The position numbers and the translations under genes are program-made. Below are positions 46,849 through 59,037 of a DNA stretch of 64,000 nucleotides, in pieces. This DNA is from Enterobacter cloacae subsp. cloacae ATCC 13047 (lineage in GTDB: Bacteria; Pseudomonadota; Gammaproteobacteria; Enterobacterales; Enterobacteriaceae), in NCBI RefSeq assembly GCF_000025565.1, contig NC_014121.1:2728001-2792000 (forward strand), written 5' to 3'. Position 1 is the first letter of the stretch; each line of letters starts with the position of its first letter. The notes beneath the pieces are model-generated. The model was not told the DNA's origin. It did not search any database and was given only the letters and a program-made list of their open reading frames with translations.

Positions 46849-47552
46849 TACTCTTCCTCCCCGCTATCCGGCTGATTGTCTTCAGGCTCGTCATTGAGCT
46901 GCAAATGGTTTTCCACCGGCATCGCCTCACCGTCGCGGATCATGCGAAGCTGCGCTTCACGCGCGTCGTCGCCCGCACGCACGTCGGCACCGAAGCGGAA
47001 AACAGATTCCGTAATGCGGAATTTGCTGCTGTCGTGGCCCATAAACCAGACCATCCCCAGACGACGCAGACGGTTCAGAGAAGAGCGAACTTTTTCCTGC
47101 AATTTCTGACGATCGAGATCCGACCCCGTAGAACGGTTGTTCACAAGCTTCAGCAGCTTGCTTTCGTCTGCCAGCGTCAACAGCTCATCGTAAAGCTCCT
47201 GCTGGGTGAAGATCCCTTCATTTGCCAGACGTTCCGGGCTGAGGTAGAGGTAGCACAGAATTTTGCCGACCATCATATCCAGCTCGGAAAGCACAGAGCG
47301 CGGAATAAGCGTGGTGGAACGCGGACGCAGGTAGAAGAAACCTTCCGGCGCGCGGATAAGCTCAACGTTATAGCGTGCGTAAAACTCTTCCAGATACTCC
47401 TGGAAGTCCATCAAAAAGGCGTGATTATCCAGCTCGTCGAGGCCAATATGACGACCGGCACGCAGCTGGCTGTCCAGCGCCGGAAATAACGGATTCGCCA
47501 GCGCCTGTGCCAGCTTTAATGGCATCACTTGTTCAATATTTGTCAATGACAT
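46848..47552 (-). CDS. mukE: Condensin subunit MukE
   Basis: A 234-residue winged-helix (KITE) subunit that binds MukF and regulates MukB. The start [20 protein letters not shown] overlaps mukF by 20 bases. An internal Met start (MPLKLAQ) is also used in some annotations. The acidic C-terminus ends DSGEEE. The TAA and the mukB ATG share one base, so the subunits are translationally coupled. Confidence 0.96.
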   Translation of the reverse strand: MSLTNIEQVMPLKLAQALANPLFPALDSQLRAGRHIGLDELDNHAFLMDFQEYLEEFYARYNVELIRAPEGFFYLRPRSTTLIPRSVLSELDMMVGKILCYLYLSPERLANEGIFTQQELYDELLTLADESKLLKLVNNRSTGSDLDRQKLQEKVRSSLNRLRRLGMVWFMGHDSSKFRITESVFRFGADVRAGDDAREAQLRMIRDGEAMPVENHLQLNDEPEDNQPDSGEEE

Positions 47553-48855
47553 GCGCCTGTACCTTGGCTCCGTAATCGTTAATCGGCTGCCACTTCGGCG
47601 GCAGTCCGGTGAAATCTGCTTGCGCGATACCCAGGCGAACCGCCTGATCTACCACAATGCGGGCAACGTCGAAGTGGCGCGCGCGAGGATATTGCGCCAG
47701 ATAGTCGCGCACCACGAGACCAAGATCCAGCGGTACCTGTCTGGTTTTGTAGACAGCGAGCTGTTCTTCGATCATGGCCGCAAGTTGCTCACGAATTTCG
47801 TTGAATTCTTCGTATTCCAGATCCGGTGGCAGCTCACCGGTTACCTCTTCATCACGCAACGCCATCTCTTCGTCACGCATATCAAGCAGACGATCGGCAT
47901 TGGCGTAGGTTAGCGCCCACGGCGCATCGAAGTAGGTTTGAACAGACTGACGCAGACGCTGAGCAAAGACGCGGTTTTTATCCATATCGATGGCGGTACG
48001 GATAAATTTATGTACATGACGATCGTAACCGATCCACAGGTCAATCGATTGCTGGCCCCAGCTAATGATGCGATCGAGCTTGCTCTGCAAATCAAAGACC
48101 AGACGGTCGATAAAATGCAGATCGTCATGTGCCATGGTCGCATCCTGAATGCGCAGCAGGTTGGCCTGGAGCTTATCGCCTGCGGCCTCCAGCGTATCCT
48201 GCAGTTCACGCAGCGTGCCGGAGGTTTCCGACAGCAGCAACTCACAGCTGGAGATGGCCGCACGCCAGTCTTTATTCAGCAGTTGCGCGATATCATCTTT
48301 CACCTGCTGCTGCTGTTCGTCCATCAGACGCTGGGTCAGATCGATACTGTCAAAAATCTCCGCTACCGAATATTTCAGCGGCGCGTAGACGTTGCGGTGC
48401 CAGTGGAATTCATCACCGTTTTCATCCGCGGCATCGGCTGCACGCTTGAGTTCACCCGCCACAATCGAGAGCTGCATGGAAAGACGCAGCGTGGAAAACT
48501 CACGCTGGCGGATGTAGTAATCGGTAATGCCGATGCCCAGTGGCGTCAGTCGATAAATGGCGTTACCTTCCGCCTGCTCGCTGGTAAAGCGGTTCAGCAG
48601 ACGTTGACGCACCATATCGTTGATTGCGTTGTTGGCACGCACGCTAATGGTTTCGCTGGTTTGCTCAAACGCATCACTCACATGGCGGAACGCATCCACC
48701 AGTTCACCCTCGCTCATTTCGCCATCGAGCCGTTCGCCGTTCAGCGTGGCAACCGCCAGCAGGAAAGAGAGTCTGTCTACCGGCAGCGAGATGGAGAAAT
48801 CATTTTTCCTGGCCCAGGCAACCAGTTCGGGGACTGTCTGGGAAAATTCACTCAT
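47533..48855 (-). CDS. mukF: Condensin kleisin MukF
   Basis: A 440-residue kleisin linking MukB heads. It has an N-terminal winged-helix dimerisation domain (about 1-120), a helical middle part that contacts the MukB neck (about 120-290), the MukE-binding acidic linker (about 300-345) and a C-terminal winged helix that binds the MukB head. It is second in the operon cmoM-mukF-mukE-mukB, 3 bases after cmoM. Confidence 0.97.
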   Translation of the reverse strand: MSEFSQTVPELVAWARKNDFSISLPVDRLSFLLAVATLNGERLDGEMSEGELVDAFRHVSDAFEQTSETISVRANNAINDMVRQRLLNRFTSEQAEGNAIYRLTPLGIGITDYYIRQREFSTLRLSMQLSIVAGELKRAADAADENGDEFHWHRNVYAPLKYSVAEIFDSIDLTQRLMDEQQQQVKDDIAQLLNKDWRAAISSCELLLSETSGTLRELQDTLEAAGDKLQANLLRIQDATMAHDDLHFIDRLVFDLQSKLDRIISWGQQSIDLWIGYDRHVHKFIRTAIDMDKNRVFAQRLRQSVQTYFDAPWALTYANADRLLDMRDEEMALRDEEVTGELPPDLEYEEFNEIREQLAAMIEEQLAVYKTRQVPLDLGLVVRDYLAQYPRARHFDVARIVVDQAVRLGIAQADFTGLPPKWQPINDYGAKVQAHVIDKY

Positions 48856-48858
48856 AGG

Positions 48859-49638
48859 TTATCCTTGCATCTGCGGCTTGTGCGCGGTGACGTGAATATA
48901 GCGGCCAAGACTGATAAACGGTTCCTGACGGCAATACCGCGTTTCTAATTCTGTTAAGGTGTCAAAACAGTCACGCTGTTTGTGTTTTTCACGCAGATAA
49001 TCATGAAACACCCTGACGCCCGTCTTCCCGGTTATCTGCCAGCCAATCTCTTCCAGCCAGCCGTAAACCTGCTGGGGATCGCGCGGATAGTCCGGGGAAA
49101 GCGTGCGCTTTTTCTTTTTCGGCATTCCGACCTGAACATAGTCGAAGTTGCCCGCAACCATGTTGTGCATCAGGAAGCCGTTAGCATTGTAGAACATCAG
49201 CGACAGCGTACCGCCCGGGCGTAGCATCGACCACAGAGTTTGTAACACGCTTAACGGATCGGCTACCCATTCCAGCACCGCATGAAACAATATCAGATCA
49301 ACCTGGGTTTCCAAATGCTGTGCGATGTCCTGAGCGGCGCATTGTACAAAATGCATGTTGTCGCTCACACCTTTCTCCTCTGCTGCACGCGTGGCACGCG
49401 CAACCATCTCAGCAGAAAGATCGCAAAGTGTGACGTGATGACCGCGCTCAGCCATTTTTATGGCCGTCTGCCCTTCACCGCCTCCGGCGTCAAGCACGCG
49501 CAACGTTTGACCGCCATACGTGGCCAGAATGGTGTCCAGATCCTGCCAGAGGATCGTCTGACGTAACTGCCCTTTTGTGGTGCCGTATATGTTGCGCGAA
49601 AACTTTTCCGCGATGTCATCAAAATTGCGATCCCGCAT
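48859..49638 (-). CDS. cmoM: tRNA carboxymethyluridine methyltransferase CmoM (SmtA)
   Basis: A SAM-dependent enzyme that methylates cmo5U34 to mcmo5U34 in tRNA. The start at 49638 (MRDRNFDDIAEKFSRN) gives 259 residues, near the E. coli 261. A longer in-frame start at 49665 lacks similarity. The SAM motif is RVLDAGGGEGQTAIKMAE (near residue 46). It is the first gene of the muk operon and divergent from elyC. The 124-base gap holds both promoters. Confidence 0.95.
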   Translation of the reverse strand: MRDRNFDDIAEKFSRNIYGTTKGQLRQTILWQDLDTILATYGGQTLRVLDAGGGEGQTAIKMAERGHHVTLCDLSAEMVARATRAAEEKGVSDNMHFVQCAAQDIAQHLETQVDLILFHAVLEWVADPLSVLQTLWSMLRPGGTLSLMFYNANGFLMHNMVAGNFDYVQVGMPKKKKRTLSPDYPRDPQQVYGWLEEIGWQITGKTGVRVFHDYLREKHKQRDCFDTLTELETRYCRQEPFISLGRYIHVTAHKPQMQG

Positions 49639-49762
49639 TGGGAGAGTTCCACTCGCTAACTGCAAAACCGCTATTTTGTCACACCCGCGCGGAGAATGAA
49701 CCTCTCTGGTGTAATATCACGGGTATTCGCCTGCTATATGGTTAAAAAAGGAACCAAAAAGG

Positions 49763-50542
49763 ATGCTTTTTACCCTGAAGAAATACATTGGAGGCATGAT
49801 GCTTCCCCTTCCGCTACTGCTGCTCATCATCGCGCTGGGGCTGGGGCTGGTGTGGTTTAGTCGCTTTCAGAAAAGTGGCAAAACGCTGATCACCTTCGGC
49901 TGGCTGGTACTGCTGCTGCTGAGCCTGCAACCCGTCGCAGACAAACTGTTACGTCCCATCGAAAACACCTACCCGACCTGGCAGGGAAACCAGAAAGTGG
50001 AGTACATCGTGGTGCTGGGCGGCGGGTATACCTGGGATCCAAACTGGGCCCCCAGCTCTAACCTGATCAACAACAGCCTGCCGCGCCTGAACGAAGGTAT
50101 TCGCCTGTGGCTGGCTAATCCGGGATCAAAAATGATCTTCACCGGCGCGCCAGCCAAAACCAACCCGGTCAGCACGGCTGAAGCCGGCGCCAGGGTGGCA
50201 GAATCCCTCGGCGTGCCGCGCTCCGCTATTATCACGCTGGACAGTCCGAAAGATACCGAAGAAGAAGCCGCGGCGGTGAAACAGGCTATTGGCGATGTTC
50301 CGTTCTTACTGGTTACATCTGCTTCGCATCTGCCAAGGGCAATGATTTTCTTCGAAAAACAAGGACTGCACCCGCTTCCCGCGCCGGCGAACCAGATGGC
50401 CATTAACGCCCCGCTAAACCCATGGGAACGGGTGATCCCGTCCCCGATGTGGTTGATGCATAGCGATCGCGTCGGCTATGAGACGCTGGGACGCATCTGG
50501 CAGTGGCTGAAAGGCTCCTCAGGCGAGCCAGGGCAGGAGTGA
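49763..50542 (+). CDS. elyC: Envelope biogenesis factor ElyC
   Basis: A 259-residue inner-membrane DUF218 protein needed for peptidoglycan assembly at low temperature in E. coli. It has two N-terminal membrane helices (about 12-32 and 40-58). The DUF218 domain starts at EYIVVLGGGY and contains TSASHLPRAMIFFE. The 3' end overlaps ycbJ by 24 bases tail to tail. Confidence 0.94.
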   Translation: MLFTLKKYIGGMMLPLPLLLLIIALGLGLVWFSRFQKSGKTLITFGWLVLLLLSLQPVADKLLRPIENTYPTWQGNQKVEYIVVLGGGYTWDPNWAPSSNLINNSLPRLNEGIRLWLANPGSKMIFTGAPAKTNPVSTAEAGARVAESLGVPRSAIITLDSPKDTEEEAAAVKQAIGDVPFLLVTSASHLPRAMIFFEKQGLHPLPAPANQMAINAPLNPWERVIPSPMWLMHSDRVGYETLGRIWQWLKGSSGEPGQE

Positions 50543-51412
50543 TTTTGTCGCAAGGTCAAAGTTGGCGCGGTTGAAACGTCCGGTATTCACCAGCTGCGCC
50601 ACTTCATCCCACAATAAATAAAGCCAGCGCCGCCAGAGAAACGCCTCCGCAACGGGCGCGCGCTGCAGATAGTGCCACAGCAAGCCTTCAGCGGCCGCGC
50701 TATCGCTGAGCCTGAACAGGTCATACTCGCGTGGAGCCCACAGCATGACCCCTGGCCCCAGCATCGCCAGAAGCTGATCGCTACGAGAATCTTTAAGCAT
50801 GCTACGCAGGGTAAAATTACCGTGTATCAACACGCAGTTGTCGTTAAAGCCCTCAAACAGCGCCGGTAAACACTCCCGGGTGCGGAACAGGATACGTTTA
50901 TCCTGCATGGTCAAGCCGGTGTTGTTGAACTGATTAAGCGTTCCCCACAGCACCTCCACCCGCTGGCGATACCACAGCGGCCAAAGATTTTCCTGAGTGC
51001 TGTCGACGGGTCCCACAAGACCACGGCTATCCTGCCGGTGCCAGGCCAGCAGAGCCTCCACAATCTGGTCTTTCAGCTGTTCCCAGCGCTCCGGTGTACG
51101 CGCCGGGGCTTCAACGGATACTCCGCGTAAACGCTCAATCAGCAGAACATCCGGACCGGGGTGCTCTTCATGCGTCATCACTCCGTAAACCGTCGGCATA
51201 CGCACGGTTCCTTGCCGCGCGAGCATTGAAATTTTCCAGGCGAGCTGCCTGGCCACACCCGGCGAGGTAAAGCTTCGGGCCATCAGCGGCATTGGGTTTC
51301 CCTGACTGTCGTACAACGACCAGAGCGCGGTATCTGCCTTTTCACTTACACATTCCACCCGGCTTAACTTCTCGCCAAGCAGGTGACTCAGTTCGGCACG
51401 CAGCTGTTCCAT
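50519..51412 (-). CDS. ycbJ: Aminoglycoside-phosphotransferase-like protein YcbJ
   Basis: A 297-residue cytosolic protein with a degenerate protein-kinase/APH fold. The usual HGD catalytic motif appears as VLIHGNFTLRSML (near residue 195), with Asn in place of the catalytic Asp. Activity is therefore doubtful, as for E. coli YcbJ. There is no characterised role and nothing here suggests antibiotic resistance. It converges with elyC. Confidence 0.9.
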   Translation of the reverse strand: MEQLRAELSHLLGEKLSRVECVSEKADTALWSLYDSQGNPMPLMARSFTSPGVARQLAWKISMLARQGTVRMPTVYGVMTHEEHPGPDVLLIERLRGVSVEAPARTPERWEQLKDQIVEALLAWHRQDSRGLVGPVDSTQENLWPLWYRQRVEVLWGTLNQFNNTGLTMQDKRILFRTRECLPALFEGFNDNCVLIHGNFTLRSMLKDSRSDQLLAMLGPGVMLWAPREYDLFRLSDSAAAEGLLWHYLQRAPVAEAFLWRRWLYLLWDEVAQLVNTGRFNRANFDLATKSLLPWLA

Positions 51413-51522
51413 ATGAGATTACCCCCATTAAGACTACTGCTTTTATAATGAGCGCGCAGGACGCAGATGTCACCCTGCGGAGATCAATTATGGAAAAGAT
51501 AAGAGAAAATAAACGGCGGAGT

Positions 51523-51546
51523 GCATCCCTCCCAAAAGAGGGATGC
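51523..51546 (-). terminator. Stem-loop after kdsB
   Basis: A nine-base perfect stem GCATCCCTC/GAGGGATGC lies 9 bases past the kdsB stop. It lacks a strong T run. The rest of 51413-51522 has no convincing gene. A 22-codon ORF at 51490 overlaps the stem and is rejected. Confidence 0.55.
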
Positions 51547-51554
51547 CGCAAGGA

Positions 51555-52480
<926 letters not shown>

Positions 52481-52525
52481 AGTTCCTCCGTATGGGTAAT
52501 CGCTAAAGCTTATCACATTCCCTTT

Positions 52526-53755
52526 TCAGGGCGTGCCTGTTTCCCAGCCACTTCGACAGGATGTAAAGAGTCCGTCAGGCACGCGGCCCAGCGTCACTTC
52601 GCAGGCCTTCTGCCAGCAGGCGAAATCATTGATGGCGGATGTTAACCCTTTTTCCAGGGTCGCGGTTATCCTGACGCCCTCTTCCAGATACAGCGCAATG
52701 ACCTCTAGCGTGCCGGTTTTACGGTGCATTTTGGCATCCATGCGCCCTACCAGTTGTCCCTTGTGCAGCAGGGGCAAAACAAAGTAACCGTACTGGCGCT
52801 TTGGCGCGGGAGTGTAGCACTCCAGCCGGTAGCTGAAATCAAACAGCTGCTCGGCCCGTTTTCTGTCCCAGACCACCGGATCAAAAGGTGACAGCACCGC
52901 GCTATGGGTTGCCTGAAGTTTACCTGCTTCAGCTTGTGGCAGTAGCGGGAGTAAATCCACATGCAGCCACATATCGCCCAACCTCTCTACAGAGACCGGG
53001 ATAACCCGCTGCTCGCGCTGCCAGTTATCCAGCAACGGTTTCAGCGTGGGCTGTCGGAGACGGTAATAATCGGCCAGCCATTGCGGACGGAAAATACCCA
53101 GACTGCGGGCGCTGTTTTCAAGCATGACGGCTTCGGCTGCCTCCTGTGTGAGCAGGTCGCGCTCGTCGTCCCAGTGAGGCATCACCCGCTGCGTCAGGTC
53201 GTACACCCGTTGAAAATTACGCCGCTCGACTACCATCACCTTGCCTGATGTAAACAACCCTTCCAGATGACGCTTGTGCGGTTTCCATTCCCACCAGCCG
53301 CTTGCCCCTTTTCGCGGATGTTCAAAATCCGCGGAACGTACTGGCCCCTTTTCCGCGATATGGGCAATGAGCTGCTCAATTTCAGCCGCATGCTCGTGCA
53401 TCCACGCCTGCCGGTATTTCCAGCCCATTTTTTCCGGGGCAAGCATACGATGGCGAACCAGGGCAAAATCGCTGCGGGGCAGGAAACAGGCTTCATGTGC
53501 CCAGTATTCCATCAGCTCTCCCTTGCTGAGCGCATCATCGAGCCACTGAGGCGGATAATTGCCCAGCCGGCTGAACAGCACCAGGTAGGGGCTACGAGCC
53601 ACAATGTTGATGGTGTCGATTTGCAACAACGACATGCGTTGCACGGTAGTGAGGATATCGGCAGGCTGCGCGCGGCGACGGGGCTTTTTAAGAAGTCCTT
53701 GCGCGGCAAGGTGCAAGTTACGTGCGGCTGAAAGCGAGAGTTGTGGTAAAGACAT
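52526..53755 (-). CDS. ycaQ: DNA interstrand-crosslink glycosylase YcaQ
   Basis: A 409-residue HTH_42/AlkZ-like DNA glycosylase. E. coli YcaQ (AlkX) unhooks nitrogen-mustard interstrand crosslinks. Family marks include the N-terminal winged helix with LLQIDTINIVARSPYLVLFSRL split as LLQIDTINIVARSP and LVLFSRLGNY, and the catalytic-type beta segment QYGYFVLPLLHKGQLVGRMD. It lies between lpxK and ycaR on the same strand, probably in the operon. Confidence 0.93.
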   Translation of the reverse strand: MSLPQLSLSAARNLHLAAQGLLKKPRRRAQPADILTTVQRMSLLQIDTINIVARSPYLVLFSRLGNYPPQWLDDALSKGELMEYWAHEACFLPRSDFALVRHRMLAPEKMGWKYRQAWMHEHAAEIEQLIAHIAEKGPVRSADFEHPRKGASGWWEWKPHKRHLEGLFTSGKVMVVERRNFQRVYDLTQRVMPHWDDERDLLTQEAAEAVMLENSARSLGIFRPQWLADYYRLRQPTLKPLLDNWQREQRVIPVSVERLGDMWLHVDLLPLLPQAEAGKLQATHSAVLSPFDPVVWDRKRAEQLFDFSYRLECYTPAPKRQYGYFVLPLLHKGQLVGRMDAKMHRKTGTLEVIALYLEEGVRITATLEKGLTSAINDFACWQKACEVTLGRVPDGLFTSCRSGWETGTP

Positions 53756-53799
53756 GCGTTTTCCTGTCAGTCAAAGCGCCACCAGAACCGCGTAAGCTC

Positions 53800-54777
53800 T
53801 TAATGCACCAACGCAATCAGTTCCTGGAGCAAGTGTTCCGGCTGCTCGCCGCTGAGTTCAGCGTCAACCGGCAGATACCACCAGTTTTCTTTCGCAAAAG
53901 CGCGGCATTTCACCGCATCTTTTTCGGTCATGATTAATGTCTGACCGGATGTTGTCAACGCGTCTACCTGCTCCGCCACCAGCGCCTGGTGATCGGCCAG
54001 CGGAACACGTTTATCAAGGCGGGCACCACACTGTTCCAGCGTTGCGAAGAAACGCGGAGGATGACCAATACCTGCCATCGCGACCAGCGCGGGTAGCCGG
54101 GAAACGGCCTGTCGTTCACCGGTCAACAGGTTAATAGCCATGCCTGGCTGGAGTTGCATCGGGATCTCCCCCGGCAGTGCCGCACCGCCGTTAACAATCA
54201 CCGCATCCACGGACTTCAGGCGCGAAGCGCGTTCACGCATGGGGCCTGCAGGCAGCCACCAGCCGTTGCCAAAACGGCGGACGCCATCAATGACCACAAT
54301 CTCTTTATCACGCGCCAGCGCGTAATGCTGCAGACCGTCATCGGTAATAATTATTTGCACGTCGTGTTCGGCAAGCAACGCCTTAACAGCATCACTACGC
54401 ACCGGAGAGACTGCGACAGGCGCGCCAGTACGCTGATAAATCAATACCGGCTCATCCCCCGCCTCGGCGGTCGTCGTGTCCGGCGTCAGGAGCAGTGGAT
54501 AGTGCGCCGCTTTGCCGCCGTAACCTCGCGACACCACGCCGGGGCGGATGCCGCGCTTTTGCAGTTGCTCAACCAGCCAGATGACCACCGGGGTTTTACC
54601 GTTCCCCCCTGCCGTGAGGTTGCCCACCACGACAACCGGCACCGGCGCACGCCACGCCCGCTTTAGCCCCAGACGGTAAAGCAGACGAATAATGCCGCTC
54701 ACCAGACCATACAGCCAGGAGAGCGGCAGAAGCAGCAGCCATAGCGGGGACTCACCGGACCAGATACGGGCAATCAT
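53800..54777 (-). CDS. lpxK: Tetraacyldisaccharide 4'-kinase LpxK
   Basis: Phosphorylates the 4' position of the lipid A precursor at the inner membrane. The 325-residue protein has an N-terminal amphipathic/membrane helix ([20 protein letters not shown]) and the P-loop [13 protein letters not shown] (near residue 52). The start overlaps the msbA stop by 4 bases, so kinase and flippase are coupled. Confidence 0.97.
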   Translation of the reverse strand: MIARIWSGESPLWLLLLPLSWLYGLVSGIIRLLYRLGLKRAWRAPVPVVVVGNLTAGGNGKTPVVIWLVEQLQKRGIRPGVVSRGYGGKAAHYPLLLTPDTTTAEAGDEPVLIYQRTGAPVAVSPVRSDAVKALLAEHDVQIIITDDGLQHYALARDKEIVVIDGVRRFGNGWWLPAGPMRERASRLKSVDAVIVNGGAALPGEIPMQLQPGMAINLLTGERQAVSRLPALVAMAGIGHPPRFFATLEQCGARLDKRVPLADHQALVAEQVDALTTSGQTLIMTEKDAVKCRAFAKENWWYLPVDAELSGEQPEHLLQELIALVH

Positions 54778-56522
54778 TCGCCGAACTGCATCTTATGGAG
54801 CTGAGCGTAAACACCACGCTGTGCCAGTAAATCGGTATGGCTACCGCGTTCTACAATGACCCCATCCTCCACAACGACGATTTCGTCTGCCTGTTCAATC
54901 GTTGACAGGCGGTGCGCAATCACCAGTGATGTACGGTTCTTTTGCAGTTCATCTAGCGCAGACTGAATTGCACGTTCAGATTCTGTATCCAAAGCAGAGG
55001 TTGCTTCGTCAAGGATCAGAATAGGGCTGTTACGCAGCAGTGCACGGGCGATGGCGATACGCTGGCGTTGACCACCGGAGAGCAGAACCCCATTCTCACC
55101 GATGATGGTATCCAGGCCGTTGTCCATCTTGTTAATAAAGTCCATGGCATAGGCCATACGAGCGGCTTCTTCAATCTGCTCGCGGCTGTACTCTTCAGTG
55201 CGCGCATAGGCAATGTTGTTCGCAACAGTATCGTTGAACAGATGCACGTTCTGAGACACCAGCGCAACCTGGTTACGCAGCGACTGCAGGGTGTATTCCC
55301 GCAGGTCGTGACCGTCTAACAAAATTTCACCCTGATCGATGTCGTAGAAACGGGTAATCAGGCTGGCAATCGTCGATTTACCCGAACCAGAACGGCCAAC
55401 CAGCGCAACGGTTTTGCCTGCCGGAATGGTCAGGTTGATGTTACGTAATGCTGGAACTTCACGGCCAGGGTAAGTGAAGGTCACGTTGCGGAATTCGACA
55501 TCGCCCTTTGCGCGCTCAATGACGCGAGTACCTTCGTCTTTCTCTTGCTCAGAATCCAGGATGCTGAACAGCGTCTGGCATGCTGCCATCCCGCGCTGGA
55601 ACTGGGCGTTAACGTTGGTCAGCGACTTCAGCGGACGCATCAGCGCAATCATGGAAGAGAACACAACGGTGATGGTTCCCGCCGTCAGCGTTTCCATTAC
55701 GCTCGGGAAGCTTGCCGCATACAGGACGAATGCCAGAGCCAGAGAGGCAATCAGCTGAATAATGGGATCAGAGATTGAAGAGGCCGAGACCATTTTCATC
55801 CCCTGCAGACGCATTTTGTTGCTGACTTTATCGAAGCGTTTTGTTTCGACCTCCTGCCCGCCGAAAATCAACACCTCTTTATGTCCTTTCAGCATCTGTT
55901 CAGCGCTGGTGGTCACCTGCCCCATCGTATTCTGCATATTCTTACTGATATTGCGAAAACGCTTTGAGACGACGCGGATCGCGACAGAAACAACCGGCGC
56001 CAGCACGATGAGGATCAGCGACAGCTGCCAGCTGTAATAGAACATCATCACGAACAGACCGATAATTGACGCACCTTCACGCACAACGGTAATCAGTGCG
56101 CTGGAGGAAGAGGATGCCACCTGTTCTGAGTCATAGGTAATACGTGACAGCAATGTACCCGTCGATTGTTTGTCAAAGAAGGCCACCGGCATGCCCATCA
56201 TGTGGCTGAACAGCCGACGGCGCATTGTCATGACCACTTTTCCTGACACCCAGGAGATGCAATAACTGGAAATATAGCTGGTGATACCGCGTAAGATCAT
56301 CAGTCCGATCACCACCAGAGGCATCCATAGCAACACTGAGCGATCCGTTTTACCAAAACCGTCATCCAGTAACGGTTTGAGGAGCGATAACATAAAAGTA
56401 TCGCTGGCTGCGTTGAGAACTAACGCTATACCCGCCACGATTAAACCTGCTTTAAAAGGTGCAATCATCGGCCAGAGTCGGCGGAAGGTTTGCCACGTGG
56501 AGAGATCTTTGTCGTTATGCAT
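54774..56522 (-). CDS. msbA: Lipid A/LPS core flippase MsbA
   Basis: An essential homodimeric ABC exporter that flips core-lipid A across the inner membrane. Its 582 residues equal E. coli. Six transmembrane helices lie in residues 20-310. Walker A is [11 protein letters not shown] (near residue 376), the signature [15 protein letters not shown] and Walker [13 protein letters not shown]. It lies 36 bases after ycaI and overlaps lpxK. Confidence 0.98.
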   Translation of the reverse strand: MHNDKDLSTWQTFRRLWPMIAPFKAGLIVAGIALVLNAASDTFMLSLLKPLLDDGFGKTDRSVLLWMPLVVIGLMILRGITSYISSYCISWVSGKVVMTMRRRLFSHMMGMPVAFFDKQSTGTLLSRITYDSEQVASSSSSALITVVREGASIIGLFVMMFYYSWQLSLILIVLAPVVSVAIRVVSKRFRNISKNMQNTMGQVTTSAEQMLKGHKEVLIFGGQEVETKRFDKVSNKMRLQGMKMVSASSISDPIIQLIASLALAFVLYAASFPSVMETLTAGTITVVFSSMIALMRPLKSLTNVNAQFQRGMAACQTLFSILDSEQEKDEGTRVIERAKGDVEFRNVTFTYPGREVPALRNINLTIPAGKTVALVGRSGSGKSTIASLITRFYDIDQGEILLDGHDLREYTLQSLRNQVALVSQNVHLFNDTVANNIAYARTEEYSREQIEEAARMAYAMDFINKMDNGLDTIIGENGVLLSGGQRQRIAIARALLRNSPILILDEATSALDTESERAIQSALDELQKNRTSLVIAHRLSTIEQADEIVVVEDGVIVERGSHTDLLAQRGVYAQLHKMQFGE

Positions 56523-56558
56523 TCAAAAAACCAGCATCTGTTGAAATAGCCGCATATT

Positions 56559-58823
56559 CTACCCGTTATCGACGGGCGCGCCAAACCACTGATGATACCA
56601 ACGCGGTAAATATTGCTCCCGCAACCGTCGGATTTGCCAGGCATGTTGCGAAAACGTCACCGATATTTGGCCCGAATGTGGGGTATCGTGCCAGACATAG
56701 CCCTCTTTTCGATAACGCTTCACCACCTTCACTGACGGGAATCGCCACGCATTGTAACGGGCCGCAGAATCCAGCGCGATTTCGCCTCCCACCCGTTGTA
56801 CCAGCGGCAACGATGAGGAGGTATTACTGCCATGGTGTGGCACCTGTATCACCGTTGACGTCAGATAACGCCAGTAATGGCTAAGCATAGCCTGTTCCGC
56901 TTGCGCTTCAATGTCCCCTGTCAGCAAAACACTCTGCTCACCGTCATCAATTTTAACCACGCAGGAGCGATTGTTACCCTGGGCAGTGGATCCAGCCGGT
57001 GGCCAGTGAACGGTCAATGTTAGCCCCTGCCATTTCCACTGCTGCCCGCGAAAGCAGGAAAGATGCTGCGCCCACCCCAGCGGGCTGCGTACCCATAAGC
57101 CGGGCCATGCCGCCTGCAGCGATGCCAGACCACCTGCATGGTCCAGGTGCTCGTGACTGAGAATAACGCCCTCTGGTTGCAGGTGATGCCAGCGTAACCA
57201 CGGAATAATCAACTGCTGCGCACTGTCTCCCCCAGGCCAGCCGGGACCGGTGTCGTATAGAAGCGCTTTACCCTGCCGCTCAATAACCATTGATAGCCCC
57301 TGCCCCACATCCAGCATATGCAACGTCCAGCTATCGGTTTTCTCCGTTTGCATGAATGGGGATGCCAGCACGACAGTTCCTGTCAGACACACCGCCGGCA
57401 TGCTTTTCCAGGAGCGAAAGCGCCAGCCGATAATGGCCAGCCAGGGCAGCAATGCCAGGTACTGCCAGCGCTCATCGACATCCTGCCAACCATCAGGCAG
57501 ACGCTGCAACAGCCAGAACAATCCGGCCAGGGACTTATTTGCCGCAAACCATACGCCAGTCTCCAGGGAGACTAGCGGGAGCAGGTGCAGTAGCATACCG
57601 AGCAGGATCAGCGGAACCGAGATAAAGGTCACCAGCGGAACGGCAAAGAGATTGGCCACCAGCGAAGAGACGCTGAAGCCATGGAACATCAACACCTGCA
57701 AAGGCAGGAGCAGCAGCAACATCCCAACCTGCAGATTGAGTAAATTTACCAGGGGTCGCACCCGGCGAGTCCAGCGCCAGCTGGGGAGTGGCAGCCACTG
57801 ATACCAGAAAATCAACGCCGCGACAGCAAACGCTGACAACGCCAGGCTTTGAGAAAGCACCGCCAGCGGATCAACGATGAGTATCGCTGCAATACAGCTA
57901 CACCAGACCTGCCATGCAGACCACTGACGCGCGCCGATCCGCAGAGCGGCCAGCACCGCAAGCGCGATGACCGTGCGTAATGCTGGCGGCTGCAAACCCG
58001 TCAGCCATGCGTAGAAGGCCGCAAAAAACAGTCCCGCAAGCAGTGGCATCTGCCAGCGGATCCACTGACACGGCAGTAAAAACTGTAAACCCCTGGCAAG
58101 CAACCAGACGATGGAGGCCGCCAGCGCAATGTGCAAACCCGAGATCGCCATCAGATGCGACGTGCCGGTTTCACGCATCAGTGTTTTTATTTCCCGGGGC
58201 ACATCCAGGCGCTCGCCCATCCCCAGCCCCAGGATCACCGCTCCCCATCGATAGGCTGAAAGGGTGTCGTGCAGCGATGACAGATAGCGGGCACGCAAGC
58301 TGCAGCGTTCATCAATGATTTCTGCCCGTGTAAAACGTCCGCTTAACGTTTGATGCCGGGCAAAAGCATTTCGCTGAGGATCATATCCCCCGTCGTTCAG
58401 TTCACCGTGTACAGGCCTGAGCCTGAGCGTCATGGCCCAGCGCTGACCCGCGCAGGCCTTTTGCGGCAGGTAATTGCCATACAACACTATGCCCGTCGAT
58501 GCCCACCAGCGTTTGCCATTAAGTGCAACGAGTTTCCCCTGATGGACTGTTGCGCCATCGGTGGCGGTGATCTCTACCTCAGCCTTGACTGCACCGGTGG
58601 TTAGATGCTGCATCGGCCAGACGCTTTCCTGCGCTGCCAGAATGCCCCACGCGCAAAATAACAACCCCATACCGATACACTTCAGACTGAAGCTTCGCTG
58701 TAAGCCCAGCACCAACCCACCGGCAACCATGATCCATACAGTATGCCGTGCAGGTAGTTCAGGTAACCAGAGTAGCGGCACTATCGCCAGAATGGCGCAC
58801 AGACTTAGTGTGGGAATTCCCAT
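56559..58823 (-). CDS. ycaI: ComEC/Rec2-family DNA uptake protein YcaI
   Basis: A 754-residue polytopic inner-membrane protein of the ComEC family, the channel for single-stranded DNA uptake in naturally competent bacteria. It has an N-terminal DUF4131/OB region, a Competence domain with multiple helices (about 190-460) starting AISGLHIALAAS, and a C-terminal metallo-beta-lactamase domain with SHEHLDHAGG (near residue 555) and VPHHGSNTSSS. It is intact. Competence in this organism is not shown by that alone. Confidence 0.94.
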   Translation of the reverse strand: MGIPTLSLCAILAIVPLLWLPELPARHTVWIMVAGGLVLGLQRSFSLKCIGMGLLFCAWGILAAQESVWPMQHLTTGAVKAEVEITATDGATVHQGKLVALNGKRWWASTGIVLYGNYLPQKACAGQRWAMTLRLRPVHGELNDGGYDPQRNAFARHQTLSGRFTRAEIIDERCSLRARYLSSLHDTLSAYRWGAVILGLGMGERLDVPREIKTLMRETGTSHLMAISGLHIALAASIVWLLARGLQFLLPCQWIRWQMPLLAGLFFAAFYAWLTGLQPPALRTVIALAVLAALRIGARQWSAWQVWCSCIAAILIVDPLAVLSQSLALSAFAVAALIFWYQWLPLPSWRWTRRVRPLVNLLNLQVGMLLLLLPLQVLMFHGFSVSSLVANLFAVPLVTFISVPLILLGMLLHLLPLVSLETGVWFAANKSLAGLFWLLQRLPDGWQDVDERWQYLALLPWLAIIGWRFRSWKSMPAVCLTGTVVLASPFMQTEKTDSWTLHMLDVGQGLSMVIERQGKALLYDTGPGWPGGDSAQQLIIPWLRWHHLQPEGVILSHEHLDHAGGLASLQAAWPGLWVRSPLGWAQHLSCFRGQQWKWQGLTLTVHWPPAGSTAQGNNRSCVVKIDDGEQSVLLTGDIEAQAEQAMLSHYWRYLTSTVIQVPHHGSNTSSSLPLVQRVGGEIALDSAARYNAWRFPSVKVVKRYRKEGYVWHDTPHSGQISVTFSQHAWQIRRLREQYLPRWYHQWFGAPVDNG

Positions 58824-58981
58824 TACGACCTCCCTGTTTCAGGGCGGCAGTATGTAAGAAGAGGGAGAGAGGCGTCAGTTGAATAAAATGCAGGTTACAG
58901 CGCGCGCTGCACTGTTTTTGTCGGTTTGCAGAAAACGACACGGGGATTGCGGCACGGCTTCAGAATAAAAACGATAAGTAC

Positions 58982-59006
58982 AAAAAAAGCACCCGGAGGT
59001 GCTTTC
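58982..59006 (-). terminator. ihfB terminator
   Basis: On the minus strand AAAGCACC-TCCG-GGTGCTTT is followed by a T run, 32 bases after the ihfB stop. The remaining 58824-58981 holds no gene I can support and should contain the ycaI promoter. Confidence 0.85.
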
Positions 59007-59037
59007 TTTTGAACCCAGTTTAACCTGATGGCTAAAC

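Noticed and set aside
50519..51412. Aminoglycoside resistance kinase
   Set aside because: The fold is APH-like but the catalytic Asp of HGD is replaced, and the gene is the core chromosomal ycbJ.
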